From assembly GCF_030445035.2 (NCBI RefSeq), contig NC_080676.1, positions 12,562,940-12,626,939 of the forward strand: DNA of 64,000 nucleotides, given 5' to 3'. Below are positions 1 through 11,243 of this stretch, piece after piece. Within the stretch, counting starts at the first letter, position 1. Each line of letters starts with the position of its first letter. The notes below the pieces were generated by a model. It was not told the origin of the DNA. It was given only the letters and a program-made list of their open reading frames with translations, and ran no database searches. A program made the position numbers and the translations under genes. This stretch comes from Dasypus novemcinctus. Lineage: Eukaryota > Chordata > Mammalia > Cingulata > Dasypodidae.

Positions 1-299
1 CCATTTCGTGAGAAGGGAAATCATGAGATGCTATCTTCTAGGTTAAAGAAGAAATTTGAAAAATGGTTTTAGGAGATGTAACAAGTGAGATATGTTTAGT
101 AACAGAAGTGGACACCAGGCGTGAGTAGCCAGTTTACAATGAAAAGGTCCTGAGAAGGCAGAAATCAGCTGGGATTTTATCCAGAAGAACTGCAAAAACA
201 TAACTTTATGTCAAGAGCCAGGACACAACACAGAAGAAAATTATCCAGATAAAAAATTATCAGCTATCCATATGTTCCAGAATAACTTATTAAAGAGAC
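1..299. other. No recognisable gene
   Basis: AT-rich sequence without a convincing open frame or a repeat I can name. It probably belongs to unique DNA or to the far end of the antisense L1 that is recognisable from about position 300. Confidence 0.3.
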
Positions 300-2786
300 T
301 ATCCTTTCTCCCACCGAATCACTTTGGCACCTTTGTCAAAAGTAAAACCTGTGGTCTACTATTGAAGTCTCTATTTCTGTTCCATTGATTTATGCTAATC
401 TTTCCTATATCAAACTTGATTGATACAACTTTATAGTCTCTTTTGCAGGTACTGTACGTCCTACAACTTACACTTCTTTTTTTAAAATTTTTTTTGCTAT
501 TCTAAGTACACTGTATCTTCATAAAAATTTTTGAGTCAGCTTGTCAGTTATTACAAAAAATGTCTGCTGGGGTTTTCAGTGGGATTGCATTAAATCAATA
601 GCTCAATTGAGGAGAATATGACATGGTAATGGAACTGAGTGTTCTAATCCACATAGTGTATTTATCCATTTATTTAGGTCTCCTATAATTTCTCTCAGTG
701 ATGTTTTGTAGTTTTCAGTGTAGAGATCGTGCATGTCCTTCCTTCAAAAAGCATTTTGTGTTTTGGGGTGATACTGTTTAAGTGGCATTTTAAAAATTTC
801 ATTTCCCAATTGTTCATTGCTGTTATATATAAATATAATTTATTTTAAATAACCTGTGAACTTGTTAAATTTCATTATTAGTTCTAGTAATTATTTTTGT
901 AGATTCCTTATAAAATTATGTCATCCAGGAATAAAGACAGTTTTAGAGAAGCAGATGTGGCTCAACTGATAGCATGTCTGCCTACCATATAGGAAGTCCA
1001 GGGTTCAAACCCCAGGGCCTCCTGGCAGTATAGTGAGCTGGTCCACATGCCGTGCTGCTGCACGTAAGAAGTGTCATGCCACGCAGGGGTGTCCCCTGTG
1101 TAGGGGAGCCCCACATGCAAGTAGTACACTCCCAAGGAGAGCCACCCCACATGAAAAAAGCACAGCTTGCCCAGGAGTGGTGCCACACACACGGAGAGCT
1201 GACAAAGCAAGATGACACAACAAAAAGAGACACAGATTCCCGGTACCACCGAGAATACAAGCAGACACAGAACACACAGCAAATGGACACAGAGCAGACA
1301 AAGGGTGTGGGGTAGGGGGAGGAAGGGGAGAGAAATAAATAAAAATAAATCTTTAAAAAAAAAAGACAGTTTTAATTTTCCTTTCTATTTAGTGTGCCTT
1401 TTATTTATTTTTCTTCCTACATTGCACTCTACAATGATGGTTAGAAATAGAGCAAATTTCTTTTCCCAGTCTTAGGGGACAAAACATTTAATCTTTTATC
1501 ATTAAGAATAAAATTAGCTATTTCTATATATGGTTTTACTTGGTAAGGTTTTTTTTTTTGGTTTTAACTGAAGCACTTTTGAATTTTGCCAAATTATTTT
1601 CATTTGTCTGTTGATATGAGCATATGGCTTGTCTCCTTTTTTATAATATGGTGAATTACATTGATTTAGTTTTAAAAGCTAAACTAATCTTGCTTTTTTG
1701 GAGTAAACTCTACTTGGTAATGCTATATTAATTTATGCATGCCTGGATCTGATTTACCATATTTTAATAAGAATTTTTGCATCTATGTTCATGAAGGATA
1801 TTGGTCTATAGTTTCATTTACTTGTAATATCTTTACTAGGGAGTGGAGTATTAGGGTAATTCTGGCTTCTCAAAATGAATTGGTCAGGGATTTGGTTTCA
1901 TCAACTTTGTTTCCTGATGGACTTTGTATAAGATTTGTGTTACTTTTTCCTTTAGTGTTCGCCTCAATTCACCAGTCTAACTATCAAGGCCTGGTGTTTT
2001 CTTTAGAAGAAGTTTATACATTATGAAATTTATTTCTTTAATAGACATAGGGTTATTCAAATGTTCATTTCTTCCTTGTACCAATTTCGTATTCTATCCA
2101 ACTGGTTAAATTTTTGAGCAAAATATTTCTTTATTATCTTTTTAATGTGTATAGGATCTGTAGCTCTGTTTCCCCTTTCATGACCGTTATTGGTAGTTTT
2201 GGTCTTGAGCAGTCTAGGGAGAGGCTTATCCTCTTATCCTTCTTATTGGTCTTTTTTTTTTTTTAATGCTTTTTGCTCAATTTATTTTCTCTATTATTTA
2301 TTTTCTATTTAATTCATTATTGTATTCATCATTTCCTTCTGTACTTATTTTGGGTTTAATTTTCCTAGTATTTTAAAGCAGATTGTTTAAAATGATTTGC
2401 TCATTGATTTCAAACCTTTTTTTTCCTATGAGCATTTGAAGGTATTCTTTTGCCTCTAGGCATTTATTAGCTGTACCCTGCAAATTTTGATGTGTTGTGT
2501 TTTCATTTTCATTCAGCTCAAAATATTTTCTAGTTTCTAATGTTATTCATTGAAGCATAGAGTATTTAGAAGTGTGCAGTTTAATTTCCAAATACTTGGG
2601 TATTTTTTCAGATACACTTTTGTTAATTTTTTTATTATATGATTAGGATTATTTTACATTTATTGGAACTTATTGTACTTTTCAGCAATAGCTCAGCCTA
2701 TGATCTATCATGACAAATATTCCTTTGTATACACTGAAAGAATTTGTATTCTCTCTTTTTTGGATGTAGTTTTTGTGGAGTGAGTT
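300..2786 (-). mobile_element. Old L1 remnant, antisense (3' part, ORF2 region)
   Basis: Read on the minus strand this follows the order of L1 ORF2. The segment at 300-930 resembles antisense L1 downstream of the reverse transcriptase, 1380-2180 resembles the reverse transcriptase and upstream region, and 2190-2780 the connecting region. Many stops and indels mean it is long dead. It is split by a SINE at 946-1361 and broken at about 2787 by a retrovirus; matching L1 sequence resumes at about 8195. The subfamily looks old (L1M type), which is inference from divergence. Confidence 0.75.
946..1361 (+). mobile_element. DAS-type tRNA-derived SINE
   Basis: A tRNA-like head (A-box-like tGGCTCAACTGA, B-box-like GGGTTCAAACC) is followed by the typical DAS body with the AGAGCTGAC and CAAGATGAC segments, a purine-rich stretch and an AAATAAAT/poly(A) tail. 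A 13-bp direct repeat AAAGACAGTTTTA flanks it (933-945 and 1362-1374), which marks L1-machinery insertion. It lies inside the older antisense L1. DAS SINEs are known from armadillo and are described as tRNA-Ala-derived. Confidence 0.9.
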
Positions 2787-3139
2787 GCTCTACAAGGCAG
2801 CATGAATATAGGCTGAGGCACAATAGAATCTTTCAGCAAATGACTGCTTTATTACTTACTCAGCATAAAGGGTTCAAAAGAGTGGGGGAGGAGATCCCAT
2901 TGTGGCCGGTATCCTAGGAAGGCCAAACTGCTTGGGTCTGGGTGGGTGGAGAGCAGCTGTGCCTGAAGATGTCACAAGGAAGATGAGAGACAAGCTGGTG
3001 CTGCATGAGGGGGTATTTACCCCCCCAGGGGATGGGACCCTACACTGATAAGAGTTTCCTGCCCTGATAAGCATCTGGGGCTGCTTGTCCATGGTTTCTG
3101 GGTTTAAGGTCTGGTCAGGCCTTTTCGTCAGTCCTAAAA

Positions 3140-4025
3140 CCCTCCTTGGGTTATGGAATGGAAAGAGACTGAAACACCATCACACCACAGAAGAGGAGGT
3201 GGAGGGAAGGCAAGGGCTGCGCCTCTGAGTGTGTTTCGGTGAGTCTCCCCCACCCCGGCCTTTTAACCAGGCCGAGTCTGCTCCTGAGCGTTAACTTCCA
3301 CAGGCAGAGGCAGGTTGGGCCTGCCAGGCCAGGGCGCTCAACAGTTTTGACAGTAACAGTTTGGGAACACCAGTGGCTACAGCATGTTGGGAGTGCTTCT
3401 CCTACACATATCATTACTCCAAGCAGGGTGATCAGGGTGATCCATACTCTCCACCCTCCAGGAGATAGTTGAAGAGGTCCCACATAGAATCCATTTGAAC
3501 AACTCTGCAGCCAGTAGGCTTGCCACTGGGTTTTAGTCACCTCCTATTCCACCTCCTCTGAGGTACCAACCCGTGTATAGCAGGTGTTGTTAGTGATAGC
3601 ACCTACACTCCCACGTTGGGTTAGAGGAAGTCTAAGGCAATGTGATTATCAGATGGTATTTTGGTTAGAGAGGCAAAAGATTTTTGCTGAGCCTGAAGGC
3701 CTCATGCTGTGAACTCAACAATGTCAGCCAAGACAGATTGAATATCATGGGTACGTTGTTGCTTACTCCTAGCTGGACGAACAGTGATCTGCTGAAAGAG
3801 ATGAATCTAGAATCATGGACCACTCCCCCCAGGCAAATCCTACTTTGCCAGAGGTAATAAATTGGAAGCATGACTGAGCCATTTGCTAGTTCCTTCACTT
3901 TGGAAGTTGTTGCCTCCCTGCAGGTTGTCTTAGGGTATGGAGAAGAAGAGTGCACAGCCAACAACTGTGCTGTTATCTTTGTCAAAGGACAAAAAGGACT
4001 TTCTGGTGTTAGTTCAAACATGATG
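3140..4025 (-). pseudogene. Possible envelope transmembrane-like remnant
   Basis: Downstream of the integrase remnant on the minus strand, frames 4021-3665 and 3540-3151 contain a heptad-like stretch and a short block with ALDFL followed after about 20 residues by a cysteine, then a hydrophobic segment (VWITLITLLGVMICVG) that could be a membrane anchor. The layout resembles a retroviral TM subunit, broken by stops. This is a weak call; it could equally be non-coding 3' proviral sequence. Confidence 0.3.
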
Positions 4026-4589
4026 CAGGGAAACTCAGCGCCTTGAATGTCAATCTGGACTCGGCAAAGAGGAGAGGGTGTGTGGGATCAGATGGCAGAT
4101 CCAGAAGTTGACCGAGTTCCCTGTGCTACAATGGCTCAGGTTAGCTGGATGAAGGTGTTTTCCTTCCAGGTTGCTGCTGGGTCAAATCTGTAGAAAACAA
4201 GGAAGCGTAACTAGTCATGGTAGGGTGGCCAAGCAACCACTTCCAATGGGAAACTCATCTCTTGGCCTATGTTCAGTAACTTATATTTTTCTTCTAAGGT
4301 TATCTGCTATGCCTGCCCCTTGCCCTGAGCTAGCATCTCACCCCTTTCCCATTGATCTGAGTGCCTAACCCATACCTTCTGGTCCACTTACACCTCTTCC
4401 TGATAGATGGGAGTTGTCAGGACTCCTTGAAAGTGTCCTATAACTTTTCCCAAAGGGACTGGTGGTGCAACCAAGGATGGGTGCCACCCATAACCTCCTG
4501 TATAGTGTGTCAAACCCTGCTGGTTCCACTCACTGAATTGTTACCCCTTGTCTATTAAGCACTAGTAGACTTGTTTCTATCATTCTACC

Positions 4590-5330
4590 CCTCCACCTGG
4601 TGGCCTTAACCTCCTGCCATCCTGAAAATCCCATGGAGTGTGTAATGGGGCAAAAATAGGCTGATCATCTGACAGTGCCTAAAAAGGAGAGTCCCAAATG
4701 TATTTCCTTTGTCCTCCATTTGGGGATAATCCTCATTTTGATGGGCATAAAGGCAGATTCACAGCAAAGCCTGGATTCCTCCCCTACGCTCACCCCATCC
4801 CTGTGCTAGGAAGTGGGATAAAACCATGTTTTCCTTCCAGGGAACTTATAAGTTCAACTTCCAGAGGGCCTTAGTAAGGTGGACAGTCCATTTAGTAAGA
4901 GAGTTGTCAGAGTGTAGATGTTGAAGCTCCTTTTTCAGGTGCCATTAAAGCTCTCCACAATGCTAGCTGCCAGCTGTGGGTAGTGAGTGATATGGAAGAT
5001 CCATCTAATTCCAGGAGTCTGGGTCCTCATTGAGTAGAATGTGTAGTAAGGTGGAGTCATTGGTCAGAGGAGATGTCATCTGGGTACCCAAAAGGGTAGC
5101 AAAGTCACTTTTCCAAAGTATCCCAGTACCTACTGTATCTGCATGATGAACTGGATAGGCAAGGCCATAGCCAGAGTAGGTGTCTACAGTGACTAAGGTG
5201 TAGAACATACTTTGGGATGTTGGGAGACGGTCAATATACCCCATTTACCATGAGAGGCCTGGTGCAGCCCCTCTGGGAATAGCTCCTGAAGGCCCTTTTT
5301 GGGCTCTGGCTTGTAGGTGATACTTCTCCT
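4590..5330 (-). pseudogene. Retroviral integrase remnant (pol)
   Basis: The minus-strand frame 5244-5005 has MGYIDRLP followed by LVTVDTYSGYGLAYPV, the start of the integrase catalytic core where the first catalytic aspartate lies in V-D-T-Y-S-G. Frameshifts follow. Its position after RNase H supports the assignment. The sense-strand ERV at 34-36 kb has a closely similar integrase motif, so the two proviruses belong to related lineages. Confidence 0.65.
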
Positions 5331-5470
5331 ATTGATAAATGGCAGTTGGAACTAAAAGAGATAGATGAAAGAGATACTTTCACACAGAGGTGGAAGTATC
5401 CATGAGAAATTCAGTTATTTCATGGATGTAACCATGGGTAAGTTCATTGTTCTCATCCTCTGGACAGGGT

Positions 5471-5932
5471 TCATCCTCTGCATCTGTCACAGGAGGTATC
5501 TCCAGCTTTGTTGGCTATGAAAAGTAGCTCAGTGCATCCTTTATTGGCTAGGTCACTCCAGGAATGTTCATCATGATATGGGCCCTTGCCGTGTTCATCA
5601 ACATGAGTAACATAGGTGGTACCCTTCCATGAATTATTTCCAAAGGTCCCTTCCCCACACTGGGGGAAACTTTGATTCTCCAACTGCATTCCTTCCATGA
5701 ATGGGACCAGACTGCTAAGCCATTGGTAACAGTCCATGAGTCAATAAACACATACACAGGGGTGATTAGGTCTGAGTGTTCCAGGGCTAAGAGGATCACT
5801 CACAGTTCAGTCCACTGGGCACTCTTTCCAGTGCCAGAGGTGGTATATAGTCTTCCCCAAGACAAGGAAAACAGCGGCTGCTACTCAATGGCTGCCGATG
5901 GCTTCAGTTTGGTTGCTCCATCAGTGAGCTAG
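5471..5932 (-). pseudogene. Retroviral RNase H remnant (pol)
   Basis: The minus-strand frame at 5799-5548 contains a LALEHSD stretch and the block FIDSWTVTNGLAVW, which corresponds to the conserved RNase H segment around the catalytic D-S-W of class III and gamma-like pol genes. It sits between the RT and integrase remnants as expected. The overlapping 5737-5471 frame holds the next part, so at least one frameshift separates the pieces. Confidence 0.6.
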
Positions 5933-6214
5933 CACTGAGCATCTAGTGGGTATCTTTGAGTCAGGGTCCCCAAGATGCCAAGGCAAGGAGGGAAGGGACA
6001 TCAACTGGTGTAACAACAGGATCACTGTTGATGGGGACCTCTGCCACCCGCTCATGCAGATATGTCACTCCATGGGGGCCATAACAAGCATGACTTGAAT
6101 ATACTACTTCCATCTGATGATGCTGTATTTTGGGACACTACCTGGGTGAGTGTTCTGATTACCCAGTATCCAGGATGTGATGGGACTTCTGGCCTCAGGA
6201 GAACCTGAGAGCTC

Positions 6215-7160
6215 TTAGTGATCCTTTCCATTTTTTACCAAGACCGAATAACATTCCAGAGTAGGACGAGTATTGCTGGGCTGCACCTGGGAACTTCTTA
6301 GCCCAGAAGCCCGGGGTCTGCAAATTCCTGTTGCTCCCTCCTTCTGCCAGAGAAACCAATTGGCATGGGTCCAGGTAGCAGAAACCTGTAGCTCTTGGCA
6401 GCTTAAATAACTACTTTTACCTCTTGCAGAGCCAGTTCCTTTTCTGTTCCCCATTGGAAAGAACCTGATTTCCACGTCACCTGATAAAGGGATACCAGGA
6501 GGATACCAAGATGAGGAATATGCTGGTACCAATATGTGTATAGCCTGATTAACTGCTGGGTCTCTTTTTTGGAGGTGAGTGACTTTAGACAGAAATTTTT
6601 CCCATACCAGGTTAGGGATCTGGAGGTGGGCTCCAGCCCACGTAGTTCTCAAGAAGGTGACCTGCTGGGCTGGACCTTGTATTTTGTGGGATGTTATGGT
6701 CCAGCTGGACTGTCGAAGCCCAGTTAGCAATGCACACAGCTCCTGGGTCATTTGTTCCTCACTCTGGCACACCAACATGATGTCAGCAATATGATGTGTT
6801 GGGACACTTGGGAGTCCTTTGGGCAAGGGTAGCTTACTCAAATCCTGTCCCATCCATTGGTGGCAGATAGTGGGGAACTTTAAATATCCTCGTGTCACCA
6901 CAGTGAAGATATACTGTAGGCCTTGCCAGTACAAAGCAAATTGATCCTGGTCCTCCTCCCAAAGTGATATGGAGAAAAAGGCATTCGCCAGGTCAACGAC
7001 CACATACCAAACGTGGATTAGGCCATAATGGCTTCTGTGAGAGTTGGAATGTCTGGGATTGTGAGTGCCAAAGGGTGCTCTTCTGCTTTCAAATACAAAT
7101 AGTTTATAGTTAGATCACTTTTTTCACTGGCCACACTGGGCTATTATATAGGTAGAGATA
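6215..7160 (-). pseudogene. pol: Retroviral reverse transcriptase remnant (pol)
   Basis: The longest open stretch of the antisense provirus is 262 codons (7003-6215). It has the retroviral RT signatures DLANAFFSI and DQFALYWQG and a degenerate active-site region reading HIADIML where an active enzyme has Y-x-D-D. The motif continuing QGPAQQVTFL is the usual post-catalytic segment. The altered active site and later frame breaks show it cannot be functional. It is followed downstream by RNase H and integrase remains in normal pol order. Confidence 0.75.
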
Positions 7161-8194
7161 GTGGAGCAGAGGACACCTACAGATAGAAGGTCCCTAGTAA
7201 TTTCAGTAATGTACTTTTCCCCATCAATGAAGTTATATTGCAGCTGCTGGACAATGTGGCAAGTAGTTGGGAGCACTGGGCATGTCTGGACTGCTATCTG
7301 CCAACTACGATGGCTGGAATTTTGTTGGGATTGGGGAGTATATGCTCATGTTTGCTGCTGGAAAAGTGTATCAGTAGGATATCAATTCATACAATACAGC
7401 CAGAGGGCCATAAGGATGGACCCACAGGTAGAAGTAACCCTGTCCCCATCCCTGTGTAGAATGCTCAAAAAACTTCTCAATGCTATTTGCCACCCTCCTT
7501 CCTCTGCATCTCTTGGCAGACTACCCAAAAATGCCATAAATGTTTGTTTACTGCCCTCAAAGTATACACTTACTGGGACATTTGGCTTTCAGTCCCTGTG
7601 TGATAGGTGGGGCCTTTGGCCCCACCCTTAGGGCATTTTTAATTAGTCAAGTCTGAGTGAAGAGGCTCCTCTCATGGGACAGACTCTTTAGGGTTGAGGG
7701 AAGAGGTGGGAGATCTACAGAAGGGTAGTGGGCAGGAACAGGTTGTTCCTGTTGAGTCTGTGCCCTTCCTTCTGGTTTATATTTTTCCCAAAGTTCTACA
7801 TTGGAGAGCCTATCTATGGTGTCCTTTGGGACCCCTTGCTCTAGTAATCACAAGAACATAACTGAGTGAGTGTGGGGAATGGGTGGCTGCTGACCCAACC
7901 TCCAGGCTTCAGGACCCGCTGGAGTGAGGCATGCACCCACAGCCCATGATCCCAGCTCTCCTGCCAGGCATCACAGGGGTCCTTCCCCTAGTGTGGGGGA
8001 CCCTGCCCCAAGCTGAGAGGGTATGGTAAACCCACTCAATTCCCTGTGCTAAGGGAAGCCCTGGGTCAAGAGCAAAATCTTCTTGTTGCCCTATTCAGGA
8101 GGACCCTTTCTAAAGGCAACAATGTTTGGCCACAAATTGGGAATCTGGTGGGGTGCTAAATCCCCTCAGCAGAGGTGGAATATCCATGCATCAA

Positions 8195-9420
8195 AGACCA
8201 CGTTTTATCAGTTTTTGAAATAGTTGTGTTGAGATCTTCAACTATAATTGTGGATTTATCTAGTTTTCCTTTTGGTTCTCTCAGTTTTTGCTTCACACAT
8301 TGGGTACATACACATTTAGGTTTGGTAAGTCCTTTTAAATTGACCCTTTAATCACCACAAGATAACACTCTATTTAGGCTATATTGTTGAAACTGTTTAT
8401 ATGATATTGATATAGCTGCTTCAGCTTTTTTAATGACAAAAACCTATCTTTGTCTTTATATTTAAAGTGATTCCTGTGGACACCACAGAGTTTGGTTTTG
8501 CCTTTTTATCCAGTCTGACTTAATCTTTGCCTATTGATTGGGTTGTTAGAACACTGTATAGATCCAATTTTCCATTTGGCATTATTTTTATTCAAACTGA
8601 AAAACATCCTTTAACATTCTTGTAGAGTGGGACTGGTAGTGATACATTTTCTTAGCTTTGGCTGAAAATGGCCTTCATTTTTGAAGAATATTTTCACTAG
8701 ATATAGAATTCAATTATAGTTTTATTTCTTTCACCACTCTGAAAATGTTTTACCCCTGCCTTCCAGCTTGCAATGATTCTGATGAGCCTTATTCAACTGA
8801 ATGTAAAATGTCCCTTTTCCTCTGGCTACTTAAAAAAAATTTTCTGAATAATTGAGTTTCAGCAATTTGTAATATGTCTTGGTGTGATTTATTTGTGTTC
8901 TGCTACTTGGAGTTCTTTGAGTTTCTTGGAGGTATGCATACACAATTTTCACCAAATTTGGAAGACATTTGACTGTTATTTCAACTAAAATTTTCTGCTG
9001 CTCCTCCTTCTAGGATACCATTTTACTTATGTTAGGTCACTTGATATTGTACCACAACTCACTGAGTATTTGTTTGTTTATTTGTTTGTTTGTTTTGCCT
9101 CTTTTCTCTCAGTGCTTTAGTTTTTATTGCTGTGTCAAGTTCACTGATCTTTTATTTTAAAGGATCCAATCTGTTGTAAAGCACATCCTGTGGTTTTTTG
9201 TTTTTTGTTTTTCCTTTTGAACATTATATTTCTGTGTTCTGGCTGCTCACTTTAGTTTTTTTTTTATATCTTTCCTTTTCATGTTTTTTCTAAATCTTTT
9301 ATAATCTTTATTATAGCTATTTTAAAGACAGCATCTGCTAATTTCATATAATTTTTCTGTTTGTTTTTATTGACTGAATTAAGTTAATTATTTGATCTTT
9401 TAAGGTTTTTAAAAAGCTTT
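8195..9420 (-). mobile_element. Old antisense L1, 5' part after the ERV insertion
   Basis: The stretch around 8230-8330 (CAACTATAATTGTGGATTTA and following) resumes antisense L1 ORF2 exactly where the sequence at 2786 stops. From 8590 to 9250 it resembles antisense L1 ORF1/HAL1-type sequence. I read 300-2786 and 8195-9420 as one original insertion. Confidence 0.65.
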
Positions 9421-10254
9421 ATTAGTAGAGTACTGGGGAAGATGACAGAGTAGATGCTATCAGACATACAATTGGCCAGCAAGCAAAAACTGTGTGAAAC
9501 AATGGTTCTGGGGCTCTGAGATGAGGGGAACACTGTACATCAACCAGACAGAGCAGGAGGGAGAGACTGAGAAGCTGCAGCAAAAACTCTGAGTGAAATG
9601 CTCACAGCAGTGGCCAGTGTTCATCCCCACTCTTAAAGCTTGCCTTGGTAGGTCTCTGGCTGGCTGCTGTAGATAGAGAAGGTATACAGGCCTTTGTCTC
9701 CAGGAACAGGGATGAGGTGATATGGTCAAGTGCTGAGCATAGCTTCTCATCAATGAATTTGGACTGCTGTGTTCTGGCTCCAACTCATGGTTCCAGCATG
9801 CCTGGAACAGGCATCCCCACAGCCATTGTTTCAACACTTACCTGGTGGAGGTTGAAAAGATATAAACCCTCCTTAGAGCTGTGGGGAAAGGTATGATGAA
9901 GAGTGCCATCTGGTATGCTGGCCAGGAAATCACCATTTCTGGGAATGGGCTTTTGTCATCTTTCCTAACTTTCTTCCCGAGACCCTTTGGGAATGGTCTG
10001 TACTTTTTTTGGGTCCCTGCCCCTGTTTTAAGCATTTAAATATTTAGAATGGGAAATTCTAGACATCTAGAGTAAGGTGAACCAAGTATCAAAGAAGGGC
10101 CTTAACACAAAGACGATCAACAATAAAACCCATGGCAAGAGAGAAAAACTGACCATCAGAATAAAATCATCAGGATGATAAGAAGCACAGCAAAAAATGT
10201 CAAGTCATACTTGTAAAAGGAGATATGGCCTAATCAAAGAAACAAGTTTAAAAG

Positions 10255-11240
10255 TTGAATGAGACCCAGAATTTGGATGTTCAAACAAATCTCCTAAATC
10301 AATTCCAGGAAATGAAGGAAAATATGGCTAGAGAGATAAAGGAAATTAAGAAAGCACTAGGTGAGCATACAGAAGAATTTGAAAGCATGCAGAGAAGAAT
10401 AACAGAATTTATGGGGATGAAAGACATAAGAGATGAGATTAAAAATACACTAGAGGGGAAGTGGATTTGGCCCAACGGATAGGGCATCCGCCTACCACAT
10501 GGGAGGTCCAAGGTTCAAACCCAGGGCTTCTGGACCCATGTGATAAGCTGGCCCATGCACAGTGCTGATGAACGCAAAGAGTGCCATGCCACGCAGGGGT
10601 GTCCCCCATGTAGGGGAGCCCCACATGCAAGGAGAGCCACCCAGTGCAAAAGAAGTGCAGCCTGCCCAGGAATGGCGCCGCACACATGGAGAGCTGACGC
10701 AGCAAGATGACGCAACAAAACGAGACACAGATTCTGGGTGCCACTGACAAGAATACAAGCGGACACAGTGAATGGACACAGAGAGCAGACAACTGGGGGT
10801 GGTGGGGGGCGGTGGGGGTAGTGGGGGCAGGGAGGGGCAGGGAAGAGAAATAAATTTTAAAAATCTTAAAAAATATAAAATAAAATAGACTACAAAAAAT
10901 ACACTAGAGACATGTGACAGCAGATTTGAACAGGCAGAAAAAAGAATCAGCAAACTAGAAGACAGGACATCAGAAATCACAGACAGAACAGATAGAGAAA
11001 CAAATGGAAAAAATTGAGCAGGTGTTAGGGAATTGAATGATAGCACAACGTGCACAAACATACAACATGTGTGTCCCAATTGGGGAAAAGAAGGGAAAAT
11101 GGGCAGAAAGAATATTTGAGGAAATAATGGCTGCAAATTTCCCAACTCTTATGAAAGACATAAATATACATATCCAAGAAGTGCAACACACTCCAAACAA
11201 TAAATTCAAATAGACTTACTCTAAAACACATACTAATCAG
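10255..11240 (+). pseudogene. L1 ORF1 remnant (interrupted by a SINE)
   Basis: The frame starting at 10255 reads as a lysine/glutamate-rich coiled coil (FQEMKENMAREIKEIKKAL and so on), typical of the L1 ORF1 trimerisation region. It is cut by the SINE at 10456 and resumes after 10910, where the text around 11100-11230 corresponds to the L1 ORF1 RNA-recognition region (IFEEIMAANFP, then the NKFK segment). Stops are present and the C-terminal domain is deleted at the 11243 junction. Confidence 0.6.
10456..10894 (+). mobile_element. DAS-type SINE inside L1
   Basis: Complete DAS-type SINE with a tRNA-like head, the body segments shared with the copy at 946-1361, a G-rich stretch at 10795-10845 and an A-rich tail. 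A 15-bp target-site duplication AAAAATACACTAGAG flanks it (10441-10455 and 10895-10909). It splits L1 ORF1, so it is younger than that L1. Confidence 0.92.
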
Positions 11241-11243
11241 AAA

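Larger units (their letters stand above)
2787..8194 (-). mobile_element. Decayed endogenous retrovirus, antisense (ERV-L-like)
   Basis: The element interrupts an antisense L1, which continues on both sides. On the minus strand the order from 8.2 kb down is a leader/gag-like region without clear domains, reverse transcriptase, RNase H, integrase, then a segment with weak resemblance to a retroviral envelope transmembrane region, then LTR-like sequence near 2.8-3.2 kb with AATAAA on the minus strand. All frames carry stops and frameshifts. The class is most likely class III (ERV-L-like); the possible envelope remnant would be unusual for ERV-L, so an ERV1 or ERV-S-like origin remains open. Both ends are approximate and I found no convincing target-site duplication. 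Confidence 0.65.

Noticed and set aside
962-1315. Overlapping frames of 60-106 codons in the SINE at 0.95-1.36 kb (and equivalents at 10.4, 23.0, 58.2 and 61.6 kb)
   Set aside because: The same frames recur in every DAS SINE copy in both orientations; they are by-products of the SINE sequence.
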